Shown: positions 43,839 through 53,891, numbered from the stretch's first letter. The stretch: 64,000 nt of DNA from Candidatus Poribacteria bacterium (GCA_028820635.1 JAPPIG010000109.1:1-64000), one strand, 5' to 3'. Numbers and translations: made by a program. Notes: generated by a model from the sequence alone, not told the origin.

Positions 43839-43989
43839 TAAATTTCCTTTCTAATAATAGCGATGTATGTATTTCGATTTGTGTTTTACTATAAATGTGT
43901 GGCAAACTTGAAAATAGCAATCAAGATTGCCCGGACAGAACATTACTTATAGTTTGTATCAACATTTTCCGGGTAGCGATGTTGTGTTC

Positions 43990-44202
43990 TCATCTGTCTT
44001 CTTCTTTTGATAACGGATACGGGTCTTCCTTCGTCAATTCACCATTTGGCAGTTCATAGTAACGATGCCCGTTAATATCATACACATTCGGAATCCCTTT
44101 TTTGCGGTTCTCTTCTTGTGCTCTTTTGACGGCACGATTGCCAATCCGCAGCATCTCATCCGCCGATTCATGGGTTTCAAGGCTTAACTTGGCGTTATGC
44201 AT
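43990..44202 (-). CDS. Small protein translationally coupled to a zeta-toxin-like gene
   Basis: 70 residues, highly charged (HESADEMLRIGNRAVKRAQE, then DINGHRYYELPNGELTKEDP). No family recognised. The start overlaps the toxin-like gene's stop as TAATG, so the two are made together. A possible antitoxin, although it follows rather than precedes the toxin. Confidence 0.7.
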   Translation of the reverse strand: MHNAKLSLETHESADEMLRIGNRAVKRAQEENRKKGIPNVYDINGHRYYELPNGELTKEDPYPLSKEEDR

Positions 44203-44789
44203 TATACACCTCCATTCTGAATGTCTTGCATAAATATTTTAAAGAAAGCTTCATTAATCACCTTAACTTCTTTACCCTCACCTGAAGCGACTTTTTGAAA
44301 GTGTTCCGTAGAATTATAGAACAGATGCCACACATCCACCATATCCTTGTAAGTATACCAGAAGTTGCGCTTGCTCCGATAAAACCGACGCACGACATCT
44401 TCCGTTGGCACATGGTGTCCGCCCGCCTGTACACGATTCCGCACACGAGCGACACTTGTCTCAGGTGATTTGAGAAAAATAAAAACAATGGTAACCGTCC
44501 AGCCAGCACTTTTTAATTGAGAGATAGTTCTTGCAAATCCTTTACCTGCAAGCGTCACCTCTACAATAAAATCTGTCCCTGCTTGGATAAGCCCCTGGAT
44601 TTCTTGTATAAAAAGTCTTCCAGCTTGAACTTTAACACTGTCCATCTCCTCCGGTCTGGATACCAGTCTTTCTGCGATCGCATCGGCACTGATATACACA
44701 GAGATCTCTGAATCGCGGAGATATTCGGACACAAAAGTCGTTTTTCCGGACCCGTTTGGACCGGCTATGATTATTACATTTTGCGACAA
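44202..44789 (-). CDS. Zeta-toxin-like P-loop kinase
   Basis: 195 residues with Walker A AGPNGSGKTTF, a following YISADAIAE and a lid-type arginine region (VARVRNRVQAGGHHVP), as in zeta toxin/UDP-N-acetylglucosamine kinase and related AAA phosphotransferases. TTG start with AAGGT 6 bases upstream. It is followed by a 70-residue gene that starts at its stop codon. Likely a toxin-antitoxin-like pair, but chromosomal zeta-like kinases with other roles exist. Confidence 0.82.
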   Translation of the reverse strand: MSQNVIIIAGPNGSGKTTFVSEYLRDSEISVYISADAIAERLVSRPEEMDSVKVQAGRLFIQEIQGLIQAGTDFIVEVTLAGKGFARTISQLKSAGWTVTIVFIFLKSPETSVARVRNRVQAGGHHVPTEDVVRRFYRSKRNFWYTYKDMVDVWHLFYNSTEHFQKVASGEGKEVKVINEAFFKIFMQDIQNGGV

Positions 44790-44904
44790 GGTACTACCTT
44801 CTAACTTTTTAGTCCTACTTCCGTATTAACATTTTCCCCGTTGCAGAAAATTCACCTGCTGTTATGGTAGCAAACAAAGACCTAAATTTCATTCACATCT
44901 TCTT

Positions 44905-45114
44905 TTAGAGTAGGTGTAAAGGTTTTGCTTCTGCCGTTGGGCTTTGCGGGTTGTTACATTTCTTCCCACAATTTCTGTCTTTATAACCTTCGTCACATTG
45001 GGTGATGTTGAACTTGTGACACACCTGATCTGCTACATATCCAGCAAACCAAAGTCCGATAATATTGACACCGATCCCTGCGCCAATCATAAGAAAATTT
45101 ATAAGTGTATTCAT
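44905..45114 (-). CDS. Possible small membrane protein
   Basis: 69 residues with one hydrophobic helix (INFLMIGAGIGVNIIGLWFA) and a Cys-containing tail (HKFNITQCDEGYKDRNCGKKC). No ribosome site is visible before the ATG at 45114 and its start region is next to a perfect palindrome. The longer frame upstream is not supported. Existence is uncertain. Confidence 0.35.
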   Translation of the reverse strand: MNTLINFLMIGAGIGVNIIGLWFAGYVADQVCHKFNITQCDEGYKDRNCGKKCNNPQSPTAEAKPLHLL

Positions 45115-45125
45115 TCGTTTATATA

Positions 45126-45159
45126 GTAGGTCGGGTAGAGCTAGCTCTACCCGACCTAC
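45126..45159. repeat. Perfect 34-base palindrome
   Basis: Arms GTAGGTCGGGTAGAGCT and its exact complement, no loop. The same arm sequence forms the inner ends of the element at 14676-14999. It lies beyond the rdgB stop and could act as a transcription stop signal, or be a reduced copy of that repeat. Confidence 0.8.
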
Positions 45160-45166
45160 AAGGGAT

Positions 45167-45775
45167 TCATAATAATTTAAGTGCCAATCGTAATGCTTCA
45201 CTTCTATGACTGATTCGGTTTTTAATCGCATCGCCCAGTTCAGCAAAAGTTTTCTCATAACCGATAGGCACAAAGATCGGATCGTATCCAAAACCACTGT
45301 TCCCCACGGGAGTATTGGAGATATTTCCTTCGCATTTTCCCACGACCACTTGTACTCTGCTTACAGAATTACTACTGTTAGGTGTAGTGGGTTCAGCGAT
45401 AGCAATTGCTGCAACAAATCGTGCAGTCCTATTGGTTTTACCTTCCAAAGCCTCAAGCAGTTTTTGAATACGGACTGCATCAGTTGCATCATCTCCTGCC
45501 CATCGTTTGGAATGAACACCTGGTGCACCATTGAGCGCATCAACTTCTAACCCCGCATCATCAGCAAGTGTCCGAAGACCTGTATAATCAGCGATGACTG
45601 TGGCTTTTTTTGCAGCATTTTCTTGGTATGTATCGCGATCCTCAATCACCTCTGGTGCATCAGGAAAATCTTGAAGCGAGAGGATATGAATGTCCTCTCG
45701 TTGTTGATCTGTATTAAGCATTGCCGTAAGCTCTTTCACTTTGCCGAGGTTACGAGTTGCCAAAACTAACTTCAT
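45167..45775 (-). CDS. rdgB: XTP/dITP diphosphatase (non-canonical purine NTP pyrophosphatase)
   Basis: Removes ITP, dITP and XTP from the nucleotide pool. 202 residues with [14 protein letters not shown] at the start, [29 protein letters not shown] and SHRSEAL, all Ham1/RdgB hallmarks. The ATG at 45775 is used; the earlier TTG frame adds only four residues. It overlaps the 3' end of rph by 26 bases, the usual rph-rdgB pairing. Confidence 0.95.
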   Translation of the reverse strand: MKLVLATRNLGKVKELTAMLNTDQQREDIHILSLQDFPDAPEVIEDRDTYQENAAKKATVIADYTGLRTLADDAGLEVDALNGAPGVHSKRWAGDDATDAVRIQKLLEALEGKTNRTARFVAAIAIAEPTTPNSSNSVSRVQVVVGKCEGNISNTPVGNSGFGYDPIFVPIGYEKTFAELGDAIKNRISHRSEALRLALKLL

Positions 45776-46508
45776 CAAGGTTCTCAATCATCATGCGGTT
45801 TTGTAAGCGGATGAGTTGTTGGATACCGCTGACAGCAAGGTCAAGCAATTGGTCGTATTCTTCTCGAGAAAATGGATTTTGTTCAGCAGTGCCTTGAATC
45901 TCAATAAACTTTCCATTTCCTGTCATAACAATGTTCATATCAACATCTGCAGCAGAATCCTCAGTATAGCAGAGGTCGAGCATAGGAATTCCATCAATAA
46001 TCCCGACACTTGTGGCTGCGATATTGTCTAAGATTGGCAGTTCATCAAGGAGACCTTGGTGTTGTAGCGTTTTACATGCGTCCCAGAGTGCCAAAAATGC
46101 ACCTGTGATTGCTGCAGTGCGGGTGCCGCCATCTGCCTGAATAACATCGCAGTCCACCCAGATTGTTCTTTCACCTAATGCATCAAGATCAACTGCAGCA
46201 CGGAGTGATCTACCAATCAGGCGTTGGATTTCCTGTGTCCGTCCACCAACTCTACCTTGTGTTGTTTCACGCATCATGCGTTCAGAAGTGGAACGTGGTA
46301 ACATCGAATATTCGGCTGTGACCCAACCTCTCTTACGGATGTTTTGGTCACGCATAAAACGTGGTTGCCGTTCATCAACGGAGGCGGTGCAGATTATCTT
46401 CGTATCACCAGTTGCTATATGAACAGCACCTTCAGCGTGTTTAATATAATTTCGTCTAATTGTAATGGGACGCATCTCATCTGTTTTTCGTCCATCTTCT
46501 CTGATCAT
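45750..46508 (-). CDS. rph: Ribonuclease PH
   Basis: Trims 3' ends of tRNA precursors with phosphate. 252 residues with [59 protein letters not shown] and [15 protein letters not shown]. Complete. Precedes rdgB with overlap. Confidence 0.97.
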   Translation of the reverse strand: MIREDGRKTDEMRPITIRRNYIKHAEGAVHIATGDTKIICTASVDERQPRFMRDQNIRKRGWVTAEYSMLPRSTSERMMRETTQGRVGGRTQEIQRLIGRSLRAAVDLDALGERTIWVDCDVIQADGGTRTAAITGAFLALWDACKTLQHQGLLDELPILDNIAATSVGIIDGIPMLDLCYTEDSAADVDMNIVMTGNGKFIEIQGTAEQNPFSREEYDQLLDLAVSGIQQLIRLQNRMMIENLDEVSFGNS

Positions 46509-46693
46509 TTAGTCCTCATTTCAGGTTTTAATCTTTGGCTCAACAGTATTTTATACCTAAAAAGCAATGCCTATAAAAAGTTGGCACTGCTTTATCGGTG
46601 GAACTATCCAGAAACTATATCACAGAATCCCAGAATTTGTCAAGATTTACAAACAGCGAAAATTCATTTCTTAGGCAATATCCTTACGAATCT

Positions 46694-46897
46694 TTAAGAA
46701 TCTTTAAGAAAATCCAATGCTTTTGTATAACTCTTCTTTTCAAGATAGTGCTTAAGCATTGTTGGGGCAGTTGATTCAATATCAACGGATAACTGCTGAA
46801 TTTGGATAAGCTGTTCAGTGATGTCGTCTCCTGTCCCGATGCGGTTGAGCATAGTTTCCAATGTGTTCTGTAGGTCAGATGCTTGTTCCGTTGTCAT
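46694..46897 (-). CDS. Small helical protein, uncharacterised
   Basis: 67 residues (TTEQASDLQNTLETMLNRIG, then a Leu/Lys-rich end), all helical by composition. It starts at 46897, four bases after the end of the dioxygenase gene, and a 42-base longer frame is not needed. Unrecognised; position suggests it is co-expressed with the dioxygenase. Confidence 0.6.
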   Translation of the reverse strand: MTTEQASDLQNTLETMLNRIGTGDDITEQLIQIQQLSVDIESTAPTMLKHYLEKKSYTKALDFLKDS

Positions 46898-46901
46898 CGT
46901 T

Positions 46902-47825
46902 TTACTCACTTTCCGCTTCAATAGGCGGTAATTCGTCAATCGCTTTGCACGTTCGCAATCCTATGCTTTTAGGTGGGTCATCATAACCTTTCCACGAATA
47001 GGGATCAACACCAGATACAGGTACAATACATCTACGATCAGCACTTGCGGGTCTTTCACCTTCTCGGATTGACCAAGGAAGCAATGACCACGAATTGCAG
47101 TAGTGGTTAACAAGGACACGGCGAAATGTACTTCCTCTATTTTTACGGGAACGGTGCAGCAAATAGCCGTTGAAAAAGACAAGTGTTCCTGTTGTCACTT
47201 CTACGGGGACTTCCTCAGAACCGTCAAATCCGTAACTTTCTTGCGCGAAATCAAATTCATCAGGGTTTTCGTGATTACGCTGCGGATATAGGTAACCTTG
47301 CCGATGTGAACCGGGAAGCACCCACAAACACCCATTCTCAACAGTCGCATCATCCATAGCGATCCACGCACCGATTAAGGAACGGTCGCGCGTAGGGATA
47401 TAGATTTCATCTTGATGCCACGCTTGTCCCTGAAAATTAGGTGGTTTGACGAAGAGCATTGATTGCATACACTTGACACTACCATCCCAAAAAGGTAGAT
47501 GTGCGGCGGTGATTTGGCTCAGGATACCACAGATTTTTGGATGTTTGACGTACTTTCCAATAGTATCGCTAACGAAATGTGGTTGATGAATGCAGAGGAT
47601 TCTGCCGATTGCATCTTCGTCTGTAACACTATCGGGCAAAGGTTTCATGTTATCACATTCATATTCACCACGAGCAAGCGTAACTGTATCTTGCCGAAGT
47701 TCTTCAATTTCGCTGTCGGATAGCAAATTTGGAACGACAAGGTAGCCGTTTTCTATGAAAAATTGACATTCCTTATCGGATACGATATTTGGAACTTCAA
47801 TTTTTTCTGTTATTTCAGGACCCAT
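46902..47825 (-). CDS. Phytanoyl-CoA dioxygenase family protein (2)
   Basis: Fe(II)/2-oxoglutarate oxygenase, 307 residues. Metal ligands are visible in WHQDEIYIP (HxD) and in NGYLLHRSRKN (distal His); the fold opens with FIENGYLVVPNLLSDSEI. Substrate unknown. A 67-residue gene follows almost directly. Confidence 0.92.
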   Translation of the reverse strand: MGPEITEKIEVPNIVSDKECQFFIENGYLVVPNLLSDSEIEELRQDTVTLARGEYECDNMKPLPDSVTDEDAIGRILCIHQPHFVSDTIGKYVKHPKICGILSQITAAHLPFWDGSVKCMQSMLFVKPPNFQGQAWHQDEIYIPTRDRSLIGAWIAMDDATVENGCLWVLPGSHRQGYLYPQRNHENPDEFDFAQESYGFDGSEEVPVEVTTGTLVFFNGYLLHRSRKNRGSTFRRVLVNHYCNSWSLLPWSIREGERPASADRRCIVPVSGVDPYSWKGYDDPPKSIGLRTCKAIDELPPIEAESE

Positions 47826-47946
47826 TTGTTTATATTATCCTCCTACATTCCATTGGCATAATCTAAAAAATAAATATTTATGTTCAAATTCTTTTAATCA
47901 AGACCATAAGATAGATTGATATTGCTGAAGTAAAAATGTATAGCAA

Positions 47947-50043
47947 CTAAACACGATTTGCAAGGAACATTTCCGTTATTGCGAGTGCGAAAACTGCTAA
48001 AAGAAGATAAGTTGCAATGCCCTGGTTTTTCTCAACGTCTTCTCGGTATTGTTGTTTCACTTCGGGCGTAAGTTCAGCGGGGGCACGGTCAACTTCAGTA
48101 GAACCGATAAGCATACTGGTCAACTCTTCTGGATTCCGATATGTTAGGTCTGACTCGGCAGTATCAACGTTGACAACAAAATAATGTGGTGATTCTCCAG
48201 AACCGTGTACTGAATAGATACCTGGTTGCTCGGTGTTTTCATAAAAAAGATTACCTTGTTCATTCAATGTCATACGTGTTTCTTTACGATCTGGGTCAAA
48301 AACTGCAACCTCTTTTCCAGCACTGTCTTGAGTCCCATTGTACTCTACACTGTCACCAACACGATAGTCCGGTACTTTGCCAGCTTGCTTTAGCGCGAGA
48401 TATTTGATTGTTTCGTGAAGAAAAGGCAGATAGACACCATGTATAGGCAAGTCATTCCATTCACGGTCAATTGTGGAAGTAAAACAGAGAACTCGTCCGT
48501 TCCCGTAAATTGTCTCAAGGATTGCTGGGTTTCCGTCATCAAAAGCAGCAATTACTGTCCCATCAGAAGTCGGTGTTGTTTGAAAATACCGATAGAACCG
48601 TCCTTTTCCAAAATCGCCGTGGTTTGGATTGCTGAACGGCATAAAAATAGGATGACGATAATCAACACTTGCGATAACTTGAAATTCATCTTTGCCGATT
48701 GGGTCGCCGACTGCTTGCATTAAAGTACACGGCATCAACGAGTTTTCTGTTTCACCAAGGTGTTGTTGGTACACACCCGAATCAATATTATCACCGAGCG
48801 TGATAATTAGTCCGCCGCCCGCATTCACATAGGTTTTTAGTCTTTCTGCCTCGGCTGCTGTGATCTGTTTAACATTTGCGAGGATCAACACATCGTATCG
48901 CTGCATCGCAGCTGCTGATGGTAATGTAGTAGACTCTGTGTAATTAATAGGTGCTCCCTCATCTCCAACATCTTTCAGTGCTCTTGTCAAAAAGAAGGTT
49001 TCATCTTCAATATCAGATCTTTTCTGTTCCCCATTGACAGCGTGAACCCTAATTGATTTCATGCTTTGCACAGTAAAATAGTATCGGTTGTCAATTTCAA
49101 TGGCATCAGTATCAATTTCGACCCAACCTGTATGCATGGATTCTGATTGCAGATCAATTTCCATTCTAAAGACGGCATCCGCGCTATCTTCTGGCTCAAT
49201 ATCCAATTGCGTTGTTTGCACTTTACTGTTATCAATAAATAGACTTACAGGTAGTTTTTGCACCTGTTCAGTGCTGAAATTGTGGATTCGTGCTACCAAT
49301 TCAGTGTCTTTTTGTTCAATGAGTACCACTGGTGGAACGTTAATATCTGTAATCGCTCGGTTGTTCGTCTGTTCAACTGCGATATTGACAAATTCGATGT
49401 CTACATCTGGGCTAAGTCTGTCGGTTTCAAGGAAGTTTTCCCATCCGATTTTCTGTAAATCAGCGATGAGGTATATCTGTTTTTGTCCTGCGGTGACACC
49501 TTGAAGTATCTCGTCAGCGGTTTGGATGGCATCAAGGTAATCTGTTGTACGGTAGGTAGGTTCTGCGCTTTCTATTGCTGTTCTGATGTGATTATGTTCT
49601 GAGTCTATAGGTAAAACTTTCCGTGCTTTGTCTGCAGAGAGAATAAGCGCAACAGCATCGGCACTCTCTAAACCGTCAAGACGAGCAATTGCCTCTTTCT
49701 TAGCACGTTCAAAAACGTCCTCGTATTGCATGCTATATGATGCATCCAAAATGATAACTGCATTCCGCACACCCCCTAATTCAGGGGCAGTTGTAGGATC
49801 AGCCGCAATAAAAGGGCGCGCGAAGGCAAATCCAAGGAGTATTAACATCAAGATTCGCATGAGCAACAGAAGCAACCGTTTCAGCTTATGACGTTGCACA
49901 TTGGTTTGGTGTGACATCTGGATGAAACGAACAGTACTAAAGATAAGCCTACGCGCTCGTTCCCGGTTCAATAAGTGGATAATAAGAGGGATAGATGCGC
50001 CTATGGTTCCTGCAATCGCAAACGCCCCAGCTAAAAAACCCAT
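47947..50043 (-). CDS. BatA/von Willebrand factor A-type membrane protein
   Basis: 698 residues. N-terminal BatA helices (FAIAGTIGASIPLIIHLLNR; second helix at about 57-78) anchor it in the membrane. A VWA domain follows at about 90-230 with the MIDAS DxSxS motif (ILDASYSMQYED). A long extracytoplasmic beta-rich region and a glutamine-amidotransferase-like segment come next (VNAGGGLIITLGDN), then a C-terminal helix. Family members act in the MoxR/aerotolerance-type complexes. It is preceded by a DUF58 gene in the same direction. No MoxR ATPase gene is in the window. Confidence 0.85.
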   Translation of the reverse strand: MGFLAGAFAIAGTIGASIPLIIHLLNRERARRLIFSTVRFIQMSHQTNVQRHKLKRLLLLLMRILMLILLGFAFARPFIAADPTTAPELGGVRNAVIILDASYSMQYEDVFERAKKEAIARLDGLESADAVALILSADKARKVLPIDSEHNHIRTAIESAEPTYRTTDYLDAIQTADEILQGVTAGQKQIYLIADLQKIGWENFLETDRLSPDVDIEFVNIAVEQTNNRAITDINVPPVVLIEQKDTELVARIHNFSTEQVQKLPVSLFIDNSKVQTTQLDIEPEDSADAVFRMEIDLQSESMHTGWVEIDTDAIEIDNRYYFTVQSMKSIRVHAVNGEQKRSDIEDETFFLTRALKDVGDEGAPINYTESTTLPSAAAMQRYDVLILANVKQITAAEAERLKTYVNAGGGLIITLGDNIDSGVYQQHLGETENSLMPCTLMQAVGDPIGKDEFQVIASVDYRHPIFMPFSNPNHGDFGKGRFYRYFQTTPTSDGTVIAAFDDGNPAILETIYGNGRVLCFTSTIDREWNDLPIHGVYLPFLHETIKYLALKQAGKVPDYRVGDSVEYNGTQDSAGKEVAVFDPDRKETRMTLNEQGNLFYENTEQPGIYSVHGSGESPHYFVVNVDTAESDLTYRNPEELTSMLIGSTEVDRAPAELTPEVKQQYREDVEKNQGIATYLLLAVFALAITEMFLANRV

Positions 50044-50089
50044 CCTGTTTGTCTCCTTCGTGCCTTAGCACGCGAGTGTCTCTACAACT

Positions 50090-51052
50090 TTATAGAAACC
50101 CTTGTCGTTTTGCCAGATATGATGAAAGTGCTCGGTCAATCGGTGTTGATGTATTAATCAGGTTGTAATCAATATCCGATTGGTTCAAAGTTGTTCGGTA
50201 ATGGTCAATAAATTCGTTAAAATTGCTCAGATAACTTTCCCGAATCACCTGTGGTGTCGTGATGATTTCTTGGTCATTTTCCGCATCAACAAAACGGATG
50301 AGTCTTTCAAACTCAAATTCTACTTCCTGTTCTGATAGAAGATGAAAAACGATAACTTCATGTCCATCATAACGCAGGTGTTCAAGCCCTTCAATAACCT
50401 CATCAGGATTTTCATCGTAAAGGTCGGAAATAACAATAACTAATCCACGTTTTGTCAACCGCTCTGCAATTTCGTGTAACGGTTCGCCAATTCGGGTTTC
50501 CTTTGCTGATTGAAGATTCTCCAATGTCAATAAGATAGAATGCATGTGCGAGGCACTGCTGCGCGCAGGCAAGTACTGATGTACTTTTTCATCAAAATAG
50601 GCGAACCCAACAGCATCTTTCTGTTTCGCCATGAAATAGGATAGGGAAGCGATAAGAAAACAAGCATAGCGCAGTTTTGATAAAGGTTCTACATTTCCAG
50701 ATGTTTCAGTTTCTGAGACTGCATCTATTTCCTGCAAATCCTCTGGAGATGGATACGCCATTGATTGACTTGTATCTAACAGGATATAACAGTTAAGATT
50801 AGTCTCTTCTTCAAACTGTTTGATGTAATAACGGTCGGTCTTGCCGTAAACCTTCCAGTCGATGTGTTTTGTGTCGTCACCCGGCATATATTGCCTGTAT
50901 TGCGAAAATTCAACACTGAATCCGTGATATGGGCTTTTGTGTAATCCAGAGATGAATCCTTCAACAACAAATTTCGCAATAAGTTCAAGATTACCAATTT
51001 GTGCAAGTATTGTGGGATTTAAGAATCGGCGTCCTTCTGATATCTGTTGCAT
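50090..51052 (-). CDS. DUF58 domain protein
   Basis: 320 residues with the DUF58 signature (GLHKSPYHGFSVEFSQYRQY, MPGDDTKHIDWKVYGK) and a VWA-like domain (YILLDTSQSMAYP). Works with BatA and MoxR-type AAA proteins in many bacteria. 46 bases before BatA and 12 bases after the SpoIIE-type phosphatase gene. Confidence 0.9.
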   Translation of the reverse strand: MQQISEGRRFLNPTILAQIGNLELIAKFVVEGFISGLHKSPYHGFSVEFSQYRQYMPGDDTKHIDWKVYGKTDRYYIKQFEEETNLNCYILLDTSQSMAYPSPEDLQEIDAVSETETSGNVEPLSKLRYACFLIASLSYFMAKQKDAVGFAYFDEKVHQYLPARSSASHMHSILLTLENLQSAKETRIGEPLHEIAERLTKRGLVIVISDLYDENPDEVIEGLEHLRYDGHEVIVFHLLSEQEVEFEFERLIRFVDAENDQEIITTPQVIRESYLSNFNEFIDHYRTTLNQSDIDYNLINTSTPIDRALSSYLAKRQGFL

Positions 51053-51064
51053 GCTTTTATTTTC

Positions 51065-52948
51065 CTATTTCTTTCGGAGGACAAGTAAGGTTAAATCGTC
51101 AAATTGATCGGCATCTCCCTGAAAGTCTATTACTGCCCGATAGATTAAGTTACATATATGTGAGGCATCACTATCGGTGGATGTTTTAGCGACCTCTTCA
51201 AGACGTTCTTCATCATAAAATTCATCTTCAGTGTTGACTGTTTCGGTAACACCGTCAGTATAAAAGATAATAAGATCACCACTTTCAAGTTTTATCTGTT
51301 CCGCTTCGTATTTTGCGATAAGCGGCACCATATCATTCGGAAACATTCCCAACGGCAATCCACCGACGTCTTGTCCTAACCAAACAATGTTACCATCATT
51401 TTTTACAATCAGCGGCGGATTGTGTCCACCATTTAGAGTGGTTAGTGTGTCGGTTTCTGGATTAAGATGGCTATAAAAGAACGTAGCATATTTTTCCTCA
51501 GTTCCACTAACGTAGAGGAGTGAATTGAGAGTCATTGCCATCTCAACGAGTTCATTTTTCATATCTATGGAGTCGCTTTCTTCACGAACTTTTGAACTTG
51601 TTAACTCAGAGAGCAGTCCTGCGCGAAGTGTTGCCATCAATAGCGCGGCTTGCATACCTTTACCAGAAACATCAGCGATAGCAAGTCCCCAACCTCCCGT
51701 TGATAGTTCAATACAGTCGTAATAATCGCCTCCAACGGGACCGCGTGGCTCATAATGTCCAGCAACCTCGTAGCCCGGTATTTCTGGAAGTGTTTCGGGT
51801 ATAAGGTTTTCCTGAATTTTCCGTGCTTCTTCCATTTCTGCCTGTAATTCGCGTGCTTCAAGTGCTTCTTGGTGTAAGTGAGCGTTCTCAATTGCTACAC
51901 CTGCTTGTTTAGCGAAAGAATCAAGGAGAATCTCATCTTCATCTGTGAATTCAGCAATCCTTCCACCGCGTTCCTCTTTGTCCCCCACAACCAACACGCC
52001 TAAAATATCACCATCACGCCCCTGTATAGGACCTGCCATTAAGTTCTTTCCACCGAAGAAAGTTTCTGTTTTAAAGGCGCATCGGTCTGTCATACCCTCT
52101 TTGACAACACCAGCTAACATATCAAATTCAGTTTTTTCATTTGCTTCTGTTGTGTCTGTTTCTACATCTTTTAATGAGATAGAGATCGGATTCTTTTCGT
52201 CTTGGTCACCGTTTTCTGAAATTAAAGTTTCGGGAAAAGCGTACCGCAATTCAAGATTTTGCTGCTCAGGGTGAATTAACATCAGTCCACCTACATTTGC
52301 GTCAAGGAGTGCTACTGCTTGATGGACTACCTGTTCAGCTGCGTCTTCAGGTTGTAACAGTTGGCAAATTTGAGGTGCGCTTTCTGCCAACATAAACAAC
52401 CGAAACTTTTCACTTTGAATGCCTTCTACAATCCGAGAATATGCAATTGCAATTGATATTTGGTGAGCAAGAATGGTCAAAAGCTCTTGTTCCCAGTCTT
52501 CTAATGCTGTGCGACCTAAAAATTTGCCTAAACTCAAAATACCGAGAAATTCTTCGTGGATTTTTAAAGGAACCCAGAGACGATGCGCTGCAGATCCATC
52601 AAGTCGTTCAGAATTTCTGTTGATGAAATTTTGGAGGTCTTTTGGTGGTGTGTCTAATTCAATGAGCGTGCATTCAAGTAGGCTGGCAACTTCGTCAGGT
52701 TCAATTTCAATTGGAGGGATTTCTATTTCTGGAGTTGAGGCAGCAATTGTCAGATAATTATCTGTCGGATGGAAACAAAAAATAGCACCCCGAGTCGCCT
52801 GAAGGGTACCAAGTGTAATTCTAAGATAGGTCTTGCTTGAAACATTAAAATTACTGTGTCCGGAAATTAGCGTCTGACCTAACTGTTCCAGTTCAGATAA
52901 ACTGAATATTAACCTTTGTATAGTTTCTTCTGCTGAACTTAGGTTCAT
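51065..52948 (-). CDS. SpoIIE-family (PP2C-type) serine phosphatase with GAF domains
   Basis: 627 residues. Two GAF-like sensor regions (about 30-190 and 200-390), a coiled segment (EALEARELQAEMEEARKIQ) and a C-terminal PP2C/SpoIIE phosphatase (about 400-625) with GGDYYDCIELSTGGWGLAIAD, DVSGKGMQAALLMA, NGGHNPP and FYTDGVTE. It would dephosphorylate a STAS-domain antagonist, the gene for which lies 126 bases upstream. No transmembrane segment. Confidence 0.9.
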   Translation of the reverse strand: MNLSSAEETIQRLIFSLSELEQLGQTLISGHSNFNVSSKTYLRITLGTLQATRGAIFCFHPTDNYLTIAASTPEIEIPPIEIEPDEVASLLECTLIELDTPPKDLQNFINRNSERLDGSAAHRLWVPLKIHEEFLGILSLGKFLGRTALEDWEQELLTILAHQISIAIAYSRIVEGIQSEKFRLFMLAESAPQICQLLQPEDAAEQVVHQAVALLDANVGGLMLIHPEQQNLELRYAFPETLISENGDQDEKNPISISLKDVETDTTEANEKTEFDMLAGVVKEGMTDRCAFKTETFFGGKNLMAGPIQGRDGDILGVLVVGDKEERGGRIAEFTDEDEILLDSFAKQAGVAIENAHLHQEALEARELQAEMEEARKIQENLIPETLPEIPGYEVAGHYEPRGPVGGDYYDCIELSTGGWGLAIADVSGKGMQAALLMATLRAGLLSELTSSKVREESDSIDMKNELVEMAMTLNSLLYVSGTEEKYATFFYSHLNPETDTLTTLNGGHNPPLIVKNDGNIVWLGQDVGGLPLGMFPNDMVPLIAKYEAEQIKLESGDLIIFYTDGVTETVNTEDEFYDEERLEEVAKTSTDSDASHICNLIYRAVIDFQGDADQFDDLTLLVLRKK

Positions 52949-53074
52949 GACGAATTGTTCCTTTTGTCTTCAAAACTTACGGTAGGGTTTTCAATCCTAT
53001 TGCCCCGTTTGTGCTAAGATAAGGTGTTTTAGGCAGTTTAGGTTTTTAGCGGTGTGTGTTCAGTTCAGAATTTG

Positions 53075-53419
53075 TTAGAAATTTGCGATAGCAGTCTTTT
53101 CATCAGGGTAAATTCCTGCGTATTTTGCAATTGCCATCATACGAAAAGTACGTTCTTGTGTTGCAGACAACCCGCAAAAATTTAACGTTCCGTTCCGTTC
53201 ATCAAGTGCCTCAATGATTTCTATCAGGATGGAGATACCAATGCTGTTAATCAGTGCGGTTTTATCCAAATTGATTACCAGTTGGGTGTATCCTTTTTCA
53301 ATGAGTTCTTGTGCTTTTTTTGAAAGTTGTTCCCCGAGCGAATCATTTAAGTATCCAGCTGTTTCGAGTACAGCGTATTCTTGTTCAGCACGTATCTGAA
53401 TATCAAATTTGTTTAGCAT
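53075..53419 (-). CDS. STAS-domain anti-sigma factor antagonist
   Basis: 114 residues, one STAS fold. The phosphorylatable serine is probably in INSIGISILIEI (KTALINSIG). It would bind the RsbW-like kinase encoded just upstream and be reset by the SpoIIE-type phosphatase. AGGAG and GGGA lie before the ATG. Confidence 0.85.
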   Translation of the reverse strand: MLNKFDIQIRAEQEYAVLETAGYLNDSLGEQLSKKAQELIEKGYTQLVINLDKTALINSIGISILIEIIEALDERNGTLNFCGLSATQERTFRMMAIAKYAGIYPDEKTAIANF

Positions 53420-53456
53420 TCCCTACTCCTCAACAGTAAATTAGTCCGTTTGAGAC

Positions 53457-53891
53457 TTACGATGTCACCTTTTTAATAAAACTAACAGTTGTACCGTTTT
53501 CACCACTCTCAATATCGAATTCATCCATTAAAGTTTTGGTAATCTCTAAACCCCAGCCACGCTTTCGCATATCCGAGTGTATTCCTTGACGTTGAGAAAT
53601 GCTATTATGTTGATCTTCTGGGGTGAAACCGACACCGTTATCTGTTATTTTACACTCTAACTCATCAGCCCTTCTAATATAAATAATGTAAACCTTCCGG
53701 TCTTCACTTTGGCTGTGTTCAAAGGCATTGATACAGGTCTCAATAATCGCGTATTGAATTTCCTCAATCTGTTCTTCGTTAAAGTGATTCAACTCGGCGA
53801 GAACAGACCCTGTTTTGGCCGCGACAAGTTCCATATCATGGTCCATCGGGATTGTTAAACAAACTTCGTCCATCAAAACTGCATTTTCCAT
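53457..53891 (-). CDS. Anti-sigma regulatory factor, RsbW-like serine kinase
   Basis: 144 residues of HATPase_c type: QIEEIQYAIIETCINAFEHS, ITDNGVGF and RGWGLEITKTLMDEF mark the N, G1 and G2 boxes. It phosphorylates the STAS partner and, in the usual system, sequesters a sigma factor; no sigma factor gene lies here. AAGGAGG lies 9 bases before the ATG. Confidence 0.9.
   Translation of the reverse strand: MENAVLMDEVCLTIPMDHDMELVAAKTGSVLAELNHFNEEQIEEIQYAIIETCINAFEHSQSEDRKVYIIYIRRADELECKITDNGVGFTPEDQHNSISQRQGIHSDMRKRGWGLEITKTLMDEFDIESGENGTTVSFIKKVTS

Noticed and set aside
44905-45297. Long 130-residue version of the small membrane protein
   Set aside because: The first 60 residues read through the rdgB gene on another frame and through a palindrome; only the last 69 residues look protein-like, and weakly so.
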